From Candidatus Abyssobacteria bacterium SURF_17 (GTDB lineage: Bacteria; Abyssobacteria; SURF-5), in the NCBI GenBank assembly GCA_003598055.1, contig QZKI01000013.1, positions 1 to 64,000 on the forward strand: 64,000 nucleotides of DNA, read 5' to 3'. Numbering within the stretch: position 1 is the first letter of the stretch; each line of letters opens with the position of its first letter. Shown here one piece after another: positions 1-8,073 of the stretch. The notes beneath the pieces were generated by a model. The model was not told the DNA's origin. It searched no databases and saw only the letters and a list, made by a program, of their open reading frames with translations. The position numbers and the translations under genes were made by a program.

Positions 1-357
1 TTAATACAGTACGAGAGCACTCCCTTCCAGCGGTGGCACCGAAAAGAGCAGCCAGAAGACCACGCCAAACGGCACTGCGACCCCGAGCAGGTACGGCCTG
101 CGCCTGCCGTATCGAGAGCGGGTCCGGTCGGAGATGATTCCCATGGCGGGGTCCGTAATGGCATCCCAAATGTTTGCGGCAAAGAGTATGCCGCCGGCGA
201 TTGAAGGTGCGATGCCCGCAACATCCGTCAGAAAAATCAGAAAGAAAATCGCGATGACGGTGAACGCGAGTGACGATGCCCCTTCCGCGCCGCCATACGC
301 AATCTTGACTGCGAGCGGAATACGTTCACGCTCTGTGAGCGAGTGAGATTCCATCAT
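1..357 (-). CDS. GPH/MFS-type sugar-cation symporter, N-terminal part (cut by window edge)
   Basis: This is the first 118 residues of an inner-membrane transporter; the rest lies beyond the left edge. The visible part has two or three hydrophobic segments. It carries the family hallmark DAITDPAMGIISDRTRSRYG followed by RRRPY, the cytoplasmic loop typical of glycoside-pentoside-hexuronide:cation symporters related to MelB. Substrate cannot be told. The start overlaps the stop of the upstream TetR-type gene by 4 bp (354-357), so the two are probably co-transcribed, and the regulator may respond to the transported compound (inference). A second MFS protein with a similar RFGRRKPY loop lies at 56939-58129. 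Confidence 0.85.
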   Translation of the reverse strand: MMESHSLTERERIPLAVKIAYGGAEGASSLAFTVIAIFFLIFLTDVAGIAPSIAGGILFAANIWDAITDPAMGIISDRTRSRYGRRRPYLLGVAVPFGVVFWLLFSVPPLEGSALVLY

Positions 358-1016
358 CCGGCCTCGGAAGGCTTTGAGGTTCGCCTGAGTCGAGCCGCTT
401 TTTCATGAGCCTTGCCGCACTGTCTATCTTCGATGTAGAGTTCTATGAGCTGTTTCGTCATGCGAGACATCTTCTTCAGTGAGACGTTGTCAGGGTCCAT
501 GTCCCACTGAAGCGACACGCCATCCTGAATCGCCATAATCATGCTGGCAAGATCTTCCATGTCTTCAGGGGAGAGACCTGAGTCCTTCCACGTTTCCATG
601 AGCAGATCCATGATGGCTTTGCGAAACCGGTTGTACAACATCTTGAAGCTGCCACGCACGCGCTCATTTCGTTTTGCCTCGGCCCAGGAATCATAGAAGA
701 AAATCGCATGCGCATCATTGACCATGTGAGGGCCGAATAAGAACTCGATTGCCTTGTTGAAACGGGTTTCAGGTTTCTTGCGGCGGCTGATCTCGGCAAC
801 ACTCCGGGTGGTGAGCTCGTCTACGATGCTCTTGACCAACTCCTCGATCATCTCGTCCCGGTTCTTGAAGTAATGATGCAGGATACTCGGCTGGACTCCC
901 GCCTCCTTTGCCACTTGCCGGATCGAGGCATTATCCAGCCCATCCCTCGTGACGCACCTGAAGAAGGCATCGAGGATCTGAGCGCGCCGCTCGCGCGCGA
1001 GGCTCTTTCGTCCCAT
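354..1016 (-). CDS. TetR/AcrR-family transcriptional regulator
   Basis: A 220-residue one-component repressor. The N-terminal helix-turn-helix is clear: RRAQILDAFFRCVTRDGLDN, then a recognition helix region ending SILHHYFKNRDEM. The remainder is a helical ligand-binding domain with no assignable ligand. I chose ATG 1016 (MGRKSLARERR) because a GGGGGGAG Shine-Dalgarno lies just upstream; a longer frame to 1085 would run into the promoter. It overlaps the downstream transporter gene by 4 bp. A consensus-like promoter (1057-1085) and a palindrome at the predicted start point (1041-1056) suggest autoregulation. Confidence 0.9.
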   Translation of the reverse strand: MGRKSLARERRAQILDAFFRCVTRDGLDNASIRQVAKEAGVQPSILHHYFKNRDEMIEELVKSIVDELTTRSVAEISRRKKPETRFNKAIEFLFGPHMVNDAHAIFFYDSWAEAKRNERVRGSFKMLYNRFRKAIMDLLMETWKDSGLSPEDMEDLASMIMAIQDGVSLQWDMDPDNVSLKKMSRMTKQLIELYIEDRQCGKAHEKAARLRRTSKPSEAG

Positions 1017-1040
1017 GGTCTCCCCCCACGAGTATTTTGT

Positions 1041-1056
1041 TTGGACGACCGTACAA
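1041..1056. promoter_or_regulatory. Candidate TetR operator palindrome
   Basis: TTGGACGACCGTACAA is a 16-bp inverted repeat (TTGGACG / CGTACAA, one mismatched pair). It sits between the -10 box and the start codon of the TetR-type gene, covering the predicted transcription start. Position and symmetry fit an autoregulatory operator; binding is inferred. Confidence 0.45.
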
Positions 1057-1085
1057 TATATATCACATGGAAACTGGCTTGTCAA
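1057..1085 (-). promoter_or_regulatory. Sigma-70-type promoter for the TetR-transporter unit
   Basis: On the minus strand TTGACA (1080-1085) is followed after 17 bp by TATATA (1057-1062). Predicted transcription starts near 1050, about 34 nt before ATG 1016. Confidence 0.65.
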
Positions 1086-1139
1086 GCAAAAAAAGGCATG
1101 TCATATGCTTGTTTCTACAGCGAAAGGCCTGCCTCTTCC

Positions 1140-1169
1140 TTGTGTGATTCCCCACCGCTCTGGTACAAT
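1140..1169 (+). promoter_or_regulatory. Possible sigma-70 promoter for the ferredoxin-like gene
   Basis: TTGTGT (1140-1145), an 18-bp spacer and TACAAT (1164-1169) precede the gene starting at 1223. The -10 is good and the -35 moderate. Confidence 0.45.
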
Positions 1170-1222
1170 GCATACCACAGATGGAGATATCTTAGGGGCA
1201 AATCGAGACGGAAGCGCCGGCT

Positions 1223-2044
1223 ATGAGCAGGTCAAGGTTCGGATACGAGCTCATCCTGAAGTTCTGGAAGTATGGCCATGTGACGGACGGCTGGCCGCTA
1301 CTGGGCTATAAGGCCTCGGAGAAAACTACGTCCGGCCACATCATCCCGGTTAATCAAGTGGTCCGTTCCGGCGAGAACATTGTGCTGCCGATGCTCGTGC
1401 TGCAGCCGCTCATCGAGCGGGCAAGCGCCGTGGCCGTTATGAACGAGTGCATGTGTCGCAGGGGCCAAAAATGCCGCGCCTTTCCGCACGATCTCGGCTG
1501 TCTGCTTCTGGGTGACGCGGTCGGTGAGCTTAATCCCTCATTCGGACGAACCGTCACTCCCGCCGAGGCGATCGCCCACTCGGAGCGCGCCATTCGGATG
1601 GGGCTTGTGCCGCTCGTCATTCACGACGCCATTGACGCATGGATTTGGGGGCTCGATTTTCGGCGGATGATGAATGTGTGCTTCTGTTGCGATTGCTGCT
1701 GCGACGTGCGAATCGGTATTCGGAGCCGGCGTACCAGTGGGTTTTATGAGAACATTCACCGGCTGCCGGGCCTGACCCTCTCGGTCGGCGAAGGGTGCAT
1801 ACGTTGCGGCACCTGCAAAGAGTTATGTGTTGCCGGAGCTGTCGAAATACGAGAGGACGGCGCCCATATCGGCGAGAACTGCAAGGGATGCGGGAGGTGT
1901 GTTCCGGCATGTCCTCAAGGCGCAATCACGATGGCGCTCGACCCGCGCGTCGACACGATCCGACTTACGCTCGAGCGATACGAGCGCCGCGCGAACATCG
2001 GGCCGTTGAGCACAAAACAGGATTCCAAACCATCCCACACGTAA
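1223..2044 (+). CDS. Cys-rich dicluster 4Fe-4S ferredoxin-type protein
   Basis: A 273-residue soluble protein. The C-terminal third holds two complete [4Fe-4S] motifs, CIRCGTCKELC and CKGCGRCVPACP, in the usual bacterial 2[4Fe-4S] arrangement. Upstream are two further Cys clusters: CMCRRGQKC around residue 77 and the dense NVCFCCDCCCDV around residue 150. The second cluster recurs in a set of anaerobe ferredoxin-like proteins of unknown role (family recollection). No signal peptide or membrane helix is seen. Electron transfer is likely but the partner is unknown; the divergent TetR-transporter pair gives no clear hint. A GGAAG sequence precedes ATG 1223. Confidence 0.8.
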   Translation: MSRSRFGYELILKFWKYGHVTDGWPLLGYKASEKTTSGHIIPVNQVVRSGENIVLPMLVLQPLIERASAVAVMNECMCRRGQKCRAFPHDLGCLLLGDAVGELNPSFGRTVTPAEAIAHSERAIRMGLVPLVIHDAIDAWIWGLDFRRMMNVCFCCDCCCDVRIGIRSRRTSGFYENIHRLPGLTLSVGEGCIRCGTCKELCVAGAVEIREDGAHIGENCKGCGRCVPACPQGAITMALDPRVDTIRLTLERYERRANIGPLSTKQDSKPSHT

Positions 2045-2053
2045 GTGCCGGCT

Positions 2054-2881
2054 TCAGCTTTCCTGAATCCTCTCGCAAAAATAATCCACGATCAAGTCCG
2101 TCGCACGCCGCCCCAGTTCCGCGTCTACGATGATCTTGCGTCGCTTCTTGAAATCCTCCAGCGCGATCCAGAGACCTTCGATCTGTCTCAACGGGTCGTA
2201 TTCGGGCCCGCCGAACTCGATGAATCCGCCGAGCCCGGCGATTGCCGGCCAGCGGCGCAGTGCTTCGAGCGGGTCTCGCGCAGCGACATCATTCAAGGTT
2301 TCCAATTTCGAGAAGTCGAGATGGCCGAAGTCCGCAATGAGGGAGTATTCCAGAATGTACGCATGCTCGCCGCCTGCCGCAACAATCTCATACACGGTCT
2401 CAAGCGCCTCGAACTCGGGATAGATGAGCGCCTCCGACGCGCCTGCCTGGAGACACTGCACGGGCACGCCCAGGAATGCGCTCAAACCTTTCTCATGCTC
2501 CGGAAGCTCGCGATTGCCGCCGTGGCCGATGATGATTGCGACCTTGGAAGGCTTGAAGCTCATGCGCTCAAGGTGCCATTTCACGAATTCTTTCAGTTTC
2601 GCATAGAATGCGTCAAAGGGGATATAGTTGGGGGACCAGTTGAGCGCTATCGCTCCCACCGAATCAGTGCAGTACGGGATATGGCCGATGTATGACGCTC
2701 CTATCTTCCGCGTGATGAGGTGGCACCAATTCTGCGCGAGCAGGGTGTCGGTCTGCGGCGGCATCGGATAGCCGTGCGCCTCGAAATCGTTCGCCACGCT
2801 GAACATCGCCACCCGTCGCATCTCCGGCACATACGGCCCGTACCCTTCCAGTTGTTGTGCAGTCACTTGCAAGTCATTCAT
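2054..2881 (-). CDS. Creatininase-family amidohydrolase-like protein
   Basis: 275 residues. The family hallmark GHGGN appears as IIIGHGGNRELPEHEKG, and a second conserved histidine region follows as AAGGEHAYILEYS. The family contains creatininase and lactam/formamide hydrolases (for example mycofactocin and riboflavin-pathway members) that bind divalent metals through such His/Asp/Glu residues. The N-terminal motif is divergent (FEAHGYPMPPQTDTLLA rather than the usual EQHGPHLPLGTD), so substrate is uncertain and one metal site may be altered. It converges with the ferredoxin-like gene, only 9 bp apart. Confidence 0.75.
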   Translation of the reverse strand: MNDLQVTAQQLEGYGPYVPEMRRVAMFSVANDFEAHGYPMPPQTDTLLAQNWCHLITRKIGASYIGHIPYCTDSVGAIALNWSPNYIPFDAFYAKLKEFVKWHLERMSFKPSKVAIIIGHGGNRELPEHEKGLSAFLGVPVQCLQAGASEALIYPEFEALETVYEIVAAGGEHAYILEYSLIADFGHLDFSKLETLNDVAARDPLEALRRWPAIAGLGGFIEFGGPEYDPLRQIEGLWIALEDFKKRRKIIVDAELGRRATDLIVDYFCERIQES

Positions 2882-2981
2882 GGCTTCCTTTGCCTTTCTG
2901 TCCCCCTGAACGTCGGCAACAACTCTGCGTCCATTCTATTCGCCTGTGTCGAGCACCGTCAATCCGTCCAACAAGCAACCC

Positions 2982-3009
2982 TTGATTTCAGCACCCAATC
3001 TGGTATCAT
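2982..3009 (+). promoter_or_regulatory. Possible sigma-70 promoter for the TerB-like gene
   Basis: TTGATT (2982-2987), a 16-bp spacer and TATCAT (3004-3009) lie about 65 nt upstream of ATG 3073. Confidence 0.45.
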
Positions 3010-3072
3010 AGTATCAGAAATCTTCAAGATGGCCTTCTGCTTTTCGGTTTGCACCAAGCGCGAGAGAAAGTT

Positions 3073-3531
3073 ATGTTGAAGAAATTGAGTAAACTATTTT
3101 TCGACGTGAAACCAAATGTGGCGGCTGAAGACAAGGAAGAGGCAACCGTCCGCCCTCAGATTGCCACGTGCGTGCTGCTTCTGGAAATCGCGCATTCGGA
3201 TGATCATTTCAGTGATGAGGAACAGTCGCGCATTGTCGAACTATTGAAGGAAGACTTCCAGCTTTCCGACGAGTACGCGGCCGAGCTTCTGGAGCTTGCG
3301 CATCAGGAGCGCAAGGAAAGCTCGGACCTGTGGCGGTTCACGAGCGTGATTGATAAGAACTATTCCATCGAAGAGAAGGAGCGCGTTGTCGAGACGCTGT
3401 GGAAGCTCGTGTATGCCGATGACCGGCTCCACTTCCGCGAAGACCATTTGATTCATCGGCTCTCAAGACTGCTGAACCTTTCCCACAAACAGCTTATCGA
3501 AGCGAAGAAAAAGGTAATGGGGTGGACGTAA
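3073..3531 (+). CDS. TerB-family (tellurite resistance B / DjlA N-domain-like) protein
   Basis: 152-residue, all-helical, acidic cytoplasmic protein. The pattern fits TerB-like domains: TCVLLLEIAHSDDHFSDEE in the first half and a repeated LVYADDRLHFREDHLIHRLS in the second, giving two pseudo-symmetric Asp-rich helical hairpins that in relatives bind metal. I chose ATG 3073 (MLKKLSKLFF) over the upstream in-frame codon because a purine-rich GAGAGAAAG lies directly before it. Function in the cell is unknown; TerB proteins are linked to membrane stress, and no other ter gene is nearby. Confidence 0.75.
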   Translation: MLKKLSKLFFDVKPNVAAEDKEEATVRPQIATCVLLLEIAHSDDHFSDEEQSRIVELLKEDFQLSDEYAAELLELAHQERKESSDLWRFTSVIDKNYSIEEKERVVETLWKLVYADDRLHFREDHLIHRLSRLLNLSHKQLIEAKKKVMGWT

Positions 3532-3691
3532 TCATCCCGAATGCCACGGATTGCACCGAACCGCGCATCCGCCCTCCACGGTAGAGTTTTCCGGCAATTC
3601 GTGACAAAATTGTTTAAGCGCAAACTGGCAAGAGATGTGAATGGCTGGCGCGGGCTCCTTGGGCTACCCAACGAGAGAGGAGGAGTCAACC

Positions 3692-4867
3692 ATGAGAGTT
3701 CTCGGATCGCTCGCAGCGCTGCTATTCATCCCCAGTTTGGTGTTCGCCGCTACAGAAAGACCTCCCTGCAGCGGGAATCTGGACGTCATCAAATTCAAGG
3801 ATAGCAGCTACGAGATGGTCGGCGACGTCATCGCAGAAGAAGACGACTGGGTCACGATTGTGCCCGCGAACGGTGGGCGGGTGAAGCTTAAGCGCGATGT
3901 CATCAGCCAAATCTCGTACGACGCGCGTGAAACCAAGCAAGTTACAACGACGCAGTTGGTTGACGAATTCAGTCACTGTGTGTCGCGCATGGCGGGAGGC
4001 GCAGGCACGTTTCGGGTTGCCAAGGTAACGCCCGAGGCCGTGTATCTGAACATCGGGGCGCTGGACCGCGCACGGCCCGGCATGGAACTGAACGTTTATC
4101 GGGAAGGCGAGGAGATCACTGACCCCGAGACCGGCCGGTTACTAGGGCGCGAGAAGGATTTTGTGGGTATTGTTCAAATAATAGGTGTGGAGAAGGAATA
4201 CTCACAGGTGGTGCCAATCGAGGCCAACACAGGAGACTTCCGAGAGAGTGACACGGGGGAATTCCTCCGAGGTTCGCCGACCCTGGCGGTTGCCGGAATC
4301 ACTAACCTGAACGGTGATGAAAGCCCCTACGGGATGCTGCTGTCGGAACAGATCATCGGCACACTGAAGCAGAATCCGGAAGTTAAAGTAGTGGAACGCA
4401 AGCATCTTGGGCAGATATTGCGAGAACTCGCCATAGAGAAATTCTTATTGCCTCGCACACCCGCTGACGCCACCCGAGGCAATGAGAAGCCAATTGCACT
4501 GAAAACGCTCGATTTAAAGGAAGCCGAACCTCCCGAGGTCCCCGACAACAGCCTCGCAGAGAAACTGCGTATGATCAAGGGAGCGGATGCAGTTATCGTT
4601 GGGACAGTGGCCGATGTGAACGGGGCTGCCGCCGTGAATCTGCGCGTGGTAGATACTTCCACCGCGGCTGTCCTTTACAGCACCCATAAGGTGGTCGGGA
4701 ATCCGGAGAAATCCATTCAGGCACGCGGCCTTTTCGGGGGAATTGCCGAGTCGGATGAAGCCGCTCCGGAAGAGACAAGCATCGAGACGGTCAAGAGTAA
4801 GAGTCGGTCCGAAACGGACAAAGGTGACCTGTTAGACCGCATCCTGCGTGCAATCTATTCGAGATGA
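3692..4867 (+). CDS. Secreted FlgT-C-like / CsgG-FlgO-like two-domain protein
   Basis: 391 residues. ATG 3692 follows AGAGAGGAGG and gives a classical signal peptide (MRVLGSLAALLFIPSLVFA, then AT), so the mature protein is periplasmic or outer-membrane associated. After a short N-terminal region, residues around 110-190 resemble the FlgT C-terminal beta domain (VYLNIGALDRARPGMELNVY, then DPETGRLLG). The C-terminal part has the CsgG/FlgO style fold signature: LAVAGITNLNGDESPYG, VKVVERKHLGQILRELAIEK, and a late GADAVIVGTVADVNG strand. Such domains occur in envelope lipoproteins of secretion or flagellar P-ring systems, but no flagellar or curli genes are here. The domain assignments are pattern-based. 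Confidence 0.65.
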   Translation: MRVLGSLAALLFIPSLVFAATERPPCSGNLDVIKFKDSSYEMVGDVIAEEDDWVTIVPANGGRVKLKRDVISQISYDARETKQVTTTQLVDEFSHCVSRMAGGAGTFRVAKVTPEAVYLNIGALDRARPGMELNVYREGEEITDPETGRLLGREKDFVGIVQIIGVEKEYSQVVPIEANTGDFRESDTGEFLRGSPTLAVAGITNLNGDESPYGMLLSEQIIGTLKQNPEVKVVERKHLGQILRELAIEKFLLPRTPADATRGNEKPIALKTLDLKEAEPPEVPDNSLAEKLRMIKGADAVIVGTVADVNGAAAVNLRVVDTSTAAVLYSTHKVVGNPEKSIQARGLFGGIAESDEAAPEETSIETVKSKSRSETDKGDLLDRILRAIYSR

Positions 4868-4871
4868 ATCC

Positions 4872-5261
4872 ATGTTCCGGACAAATGCGCAAGAGGGAGG
4901 AACAACTAGAGACGGCAGTAAACATGGAGTAGAAACAAGAGAATATATTCATCTGCCTTCGAATCTGCCCATGGAAATGGGCGCAGCCTCTTATTGGATC
5001 GCAGCCGAAGGGAAGGCCCCGTTCGGCGGTCGAGAAGTTTTCTGCATCGTTCGTGATACGGACTGCATCACAAGCTGCTGTGGGATGAGTCAGGGATTTC
5101 GCTCGGTCGGCGTGCCCGGATACGTTGTCGAATGGCGCACGAGAATGGAGGAAGGCCTGCCGGTATCCGTTGTCGAACCCATCATCGACGGAACCGAGCG
5201 TGCGGAGATTGCTCGGTTGTTGCAGGAGAGATACCGCGTCTCACAAGTGGAATTCTTATGA
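4872..5261 (+). CDS. Hypothetical protein, downstream of the FlgT/CsgG-like gene
   Basis: Not recognised. The frame gives 129 residues from ATG 4872, five bases after the stop of the preceding gene, so the two are probably co-transcribed. It has no signal peptide or membrane helix. The central part is beta-rich with a Cys cluster (CIVRDTDCITSCCGMSQG) and the C-terminus is helical (EIARLLQERYRVSQVEF). The start is uncertain: GGGAGG near 4895 is not followed by an in-frame start, and the next in-frame ATG is 4971. Confidence 0.55.
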   Translation: MFRTNAQEGGTTRDGSKHGVETREYIHLPSNLPMEMGAASYWIAAEGKAPFGGREVFCIVRDTDCITSCCGMSQGFRSVGVPGYVVEWRTRMEEGLPVSVVEPIIDGTERAEIARLLQERYRVSQVEFL

Positions 5262-5313
5262 GCCCGCAATAGACCGCATCTTCCACGTCAATCACCCGTC
5301 AATTCGTCAATGG

Positions 5314-5345
5314 AAAAACGGGGCAAAGCCTCGTGCTCTGCCCCG
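5314..5345 (-). terminator. Intrinsic terminator after the lipoprotein gene
   Basis: CGGGGCA (5319-5325) and TGCCCCG (5339-5345) form a 7-bp GC-rich stem. On the minus strand it is followed by TTTTT (complement of 5314-5318). It lies 42 nt beyond the stop of the minus-strand lipoprotein gene. Confidence 0.8.
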
Positions 5346-5386
5346 TTGTGGTGTGCAGGATTCGACAATCCCTTTCTATCAGAATT

Positions 5387-6034
5387 CTATGAAGCTGCCG
5401 GGCCTCCCTCGGCCTCTTCCGGTTTCTTCTCCTTCTCTTCCTTTCCAGCTTCCTTCTCCTCTTCCGCAGGAGAAGGAGGCGCGTAGACCGCCTGCTGACG
5501 CCGTATTGCTGCGAGGCGCTCTTCTTCTTCGCGCTCGAGGCGTCGCCGCCTGATGGCAATGTAGAGAAGCAACGCTACGATGATGAGAATGACGATGATG
5601 AGGACGACCGTCGTGTTTCCGACGTCCGATACTTCGATGGGAGCCGAGTCCTTCGGCAGATATATTTCACCGAGCGTGGCCGCAGACCCTTCAACCGCCG
5701 AAAGTTTCTGGCTCAGCAGCTCAGACTTCTGTCGCAACGCATTCGCCTGCTCCTCGAGCAGGTCGGCTTTCATCATGAGAGCATCGGCCTTTCCGAGCAT
5801 CTCCTGGCCGGACTTGCGTAAAGACTGAGCCTCACGCAAGAGCGTATCCGCAGATGCGGCCAACGCGGCCGGTTCATCCTTCAACTCGCTTGTCTCTTTC
5901 AGGATGCGGTTTACGGCAACCTGCGTGTTGACTGCCTTTTGGCTCGTCTCCGGTTCTTCACTTCCGCATGCAACGACGATAAAGAGTACTCCGAGCACGA
6001 CGCTTAGTAAGAGGTACGGGATTCTTTTCGGCAT
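5387..6034 (-). CDS. Lipoprotein with coiled-coil and single transmembrane helix
   Basis: Not a named family. ATG 6034 (MPKRIPYLLL) is preferred because AAAGGA is correctly spaced; an ATG four codons earlier abuts it. The signal sequence ends in a lipobox (FIVVAC then GSEE). A heptad-like region rich in Leu/Ala/Gln follows (residues about 35-110, e.g. LLREAQSLRKSGQEMLGKAD), then a strongly hydrophobic helix (VVLIIVILIIVALLLYIAI), an RRRRLEREEEE stop-transfer run and a Glu/Lys/Pro-rich tail. The combination would tether a periplasmic coiled coil to the inner membrane and place the charged tail in the cytoplasm (inference). It resembles Lpp-like spacer proteins only in general design. Confidence 0.7.
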   Translation of the reverse strand: MPKRIPYLLLSVVLGVLFIVVACGSEEPETSQKAVNTQVAVNRILKETSELKDEPAALAASADTLLREAQSLRKSGQEMLGKADALMMKADLLEEQANALRQKSELLSQKLSAVEGSAATLGEIYLPKDSAPIEVSDVGNTTVVLIIVILIIVALLLYIAIRRRRLEREEEERLAAIRRQQAVYAPPSPAEEEKEAGKEEKEKKPEEAEGGPAAS

Positions 6035-6070
6035 TGGACTACACATCCTTTCTTTGTCTGGACCCCTGGG

Positions 6071-6101
6071 ACGATAGCACGATACGTGGCTCCGGTGTCA
6101 A
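6071..6101 (-). promoter_or_regulatory. Weak candidate promoter for the lipoprotein gene
   Basis: Minus-strand TTGACA (6096-6101), a long 19-bp spacer and TATCGT (6071-6076), about 40 nt upstream of ATG 6034. Confidence 0.35.
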
Positions 6102-6273
6102 CGATATTCGTGAGTACAGGCACATTACAACCGTGCTGCGGAAAACCATGTCCTCTCACGTATCAACTCGCGACAAATCATACCACGAGAATATTCGAAC
6201 AAAATTTTAACAACATTCCAACCGAATTGCAAGTCGAGCGTGCAAGCCCAAAAATTTGATTCTGAGCACGAGG

Positions 6274-6303
6274 TTGACACCTCATTGGTTACACCACTAT
6301 AAT
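6274..6303 (+). promoter_or_regulatory. Consensus sigma-70 promoter
   Basis: TTGACA (6274-6279), 18-bp spacer, TATAAT (6298-6303). Both hexamers match consensus exactly. It drives the small gene starting at GTG 6351. The rest of the 6047-6273 gap is AT-rich with no gene that I can support. Confidence 0.75.
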
Positions 6304-6350
6304 TGCCTCATGCATAGGACTCACCTGAACAGTGCGGAGGTTATAAAGCC

Positions 6351-6653
6351 GTGTACGAAAAGGGAACTGCGGTCAGGGTCACCGTGGACATCAGCAATAC
6401 CGGCCTGACGGAGCTCCAGTTTGTGGGCAAAGTCGTCATCGACGCGAGCGATTTCATGGCAATCGAGTTCGATACGGTTATCGTTCCAAAGGTGGAAATC
6501 AAGACCGCCGAACCACTTCCCGATAAGCCCTTGGAGGAAGTGCTCGGAACAGAGATTGCCGTCTCTGACGGAGTGAACAGGCCGAAACCGCCAAAGGTGG
6601 AAAACGTCAGGTTCCTCGGCGGAGAGGACTCGGTGATCGGCTCGAGGAAGTAG
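6351..6653 (+). CDS. Hypothetical 100-residue protein
   Basis: Not recognised. GTG 6351 is preceded by GCGGAGG at a 10-nt spacing and by an exact-consensus promoter, so it is very likely expressed. The first half alternates hydrophobic and polar residues (TAVRVTVDISNTGLTELQFV), suggesting a small beta-sandwich. The C-terminus is Pro- and Lys-rich (GVNRPKPPKVENVRFLGGED). There is no signal peptide and no cysteine. It stands alone between its promoter and the convergent FmdB-type gene. Confidence 0.65.
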   Translation: MYEKGTAVRVTVDISNTGLTELQFVGKVVIDASDFMAIEFDTVIVPKVEIKTAEPLPDKPLEEVLGTEIAVSDGVNRPKPPKVENVRFLGGEDSVIGSRK

Positions 6654-6737
6654 CGGGTTGGCGAAGGGGAGAGACAAGGCGCTAACGTCCCCTCTCCCAA
6701 TGTTTGCCTGGGGAAATGGGGATCATAAAATCCGACG

Positions 6738-6902
6738 TCAGCTCTTCTTTGAAGTCACTGCAAAGAAGCCGCCGATGAGTTTCTCGGTTTTTCGGCTCCC
6801 GCATTTCGGGCATTTCGGTTTACCCTTCTCCATATCACTGACAGCCATCTTCAACGAGAATTTCTTCTTGCATGCAGTGCACTTGTATTCGTAAACCGGC
6901 AT
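6738..6902 (-). CDS. FmdB-family zinc ribbon protein
   Basis: A 54-residue gene. It begins MPVYEYKCTACKKKFSLKM, with the second Cys pair in KGKPKCPKCGSRKTEKLIGG. This is the FmdB/CxxC_CxxC_SSSS regulatory-protein family: a small zinc ribbon with the conserved MPxYEYxCxxC start. A GGAGGG Shine-Dalgarno sits about 8 nt upstream of ATG 6902. First seen near formamidase genes, the family has no well-established general role, although zinc binding through the four Cys is a safe inference. Confidence 0.9.
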   Translation of the reverse strand: MPVYEYKCTACKKKFSLKMAVSDMEKGKPKCPKCGSRKTEKLIGGFFAVTSKKS

Positions 6903-7125
6903 GTCTTATTCCCTCCTCGAGTCCCACATCCGCTTACGGACGCTTGGCTGCACTATAACAATCTCTTGCGCAGAAAACATCGATAGAATATTATTATATT
7001 CAAACAGCCGATTTTTTCAAGGGCCTTGTCAGCAGCCGAATCGATGAAGCAATTCTCCCACGGTCGACGGGCAAGGATATCGTTTCGGGATGACGAAGAG
7101 ATAGAACGAAAGCAAGAGCAAATCC

Positions 7126-8073
7126 GTGCACCGACTCAAATGGTTTGCCGCCTCTCTGGTCACGATGGCACTCGTCGTGACCGTCATAGGTTTGGTGATA
7201 CAACCGTATTCGCGACTCGAGAGACGAGCCGCTGTCCTCATCGACCAGCTTGCCCCGCCCGGCACAACGGTTGGCGCCATCGACATCGGCTTTCCACTCA
7301 CCGTGGAGATGACCAGCCTCGTCGTCCCCTTCGAAATCGACGGAGAGCAACGGGAGATTTCAGTCGAGAAGCTCACCGGCAACCTCTCACTCACACAACT
7401 TGTACGCGGGAAGTTCGGGGCCTCAATGACGAGTGACCTCTTCGGCGGGTCTGTGTGGCTTCATATCCAAACGAACAGCCTGCGGCGGGGGAAAACGCTT
7501 GACAACCCAAGGCTCACTATTGAGACAAGGGCCAGAGACCTCGATGTGGCTGCACTCTGTGATTTCTTCGAAGCGCCCACGATGGCGTCGGGCCGCTGCG
7601 ATGCCGACGTGGAGGCACAACTCAACGGGACAACTCTCATGAGTCTGCAAGGAAAAGCGCTCGTCATTGGAAAAAACATCGAAGTGCCTCCGATAAAGGT
7701 CGAAGGATTGATGCTTCCGGAAAATCACGACGGAAGGCTGACCGCCACCCTCGTTGCCAAGGACGAGAGCGTCCTGATTAAAGACCTCCGATTCGCTGGG
7801 ACCGCATATGATTTCTCGGGCAACGGAGCGATCCGGCTCCTCAAACCGTTAGAGGAGAGCGCACTCGATTGTTTGGTCTCGGCGATTTTCAAAGAACCCT
7901 TCTTCATTGCTGATGAGAGATTTTCTGGCCGAGCGGCGGAAGACATTGTCGACACCCTGGTTGCAAGTCAGAGTACGGTGTTCTTCAAGCTTCGAGGAAC
8001 CCTCGGCAAGCCAAAGATGCGGCTCGACCCCGCTGCATCGCTCCAGTCATTGACGCAACATCGCAACCGCTGA
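7126..8073 (+). CDS. GspN-like (type II secretion, AsmA-type) membrane-anchored protein
   Basis: 315 residues from GTG 7126. One N-terminal signal-anchor helix (FAASLVTMALVVTVIGLVI) is followed by a periplasmic beta-rich domain. The arrangement LPLTVEMTSLVVP-like strand, LTGNLSLTQLVRGKFGASM, loss of Cys catalytic features and the C-terminal FFKLRGTLGKPKMRLDP are typical of GspN/AsmA-like proteins of deltaproteobacterial-type secretion loci. GspN is an accessory of type II secretion thought to act near GspC/GspD. No other gsp gene is in the window except the GspF-N-like small protein immediately downstream, which strengthens the idea of a dispersed secretion or pilus function. Family assignment is moderate. 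Confidence 0.55.
   Translation: MHRLKWFAASLVTMALVVTVIGLVIQPYSRLERRAAVLIDQLAPPGTTVGAIDIGFPLTVEMTSLVVPFEIDGEQREISVEKLTGNLSLTQLVRGKFGASMTSDLFGGSVWLHIQTNSLRRGKTLDNPRLTIETRARDLDVAALCDFFEAPTMASGRCDADVEAQLNGTTLMSLQGKALVIGKNIEVPPIKVEGLMLPENHDGRLTATLVAKDESVLIKDLRFAGTAYDFSGNGAIRLLKPLEESALDCLVSAIFKEPFFIADERFSGRAAEDIVDTLVASQSTVFFKLRGTLGKPKMRLDPAASLQSLTQHRNR

Noticed and set aside
6664-6705. GGGGAGAG...CTCTCCC hairpin after the 100-residue gene
   Set aside because: Stem is weak and no U-run follows, so it was not called a terminator.
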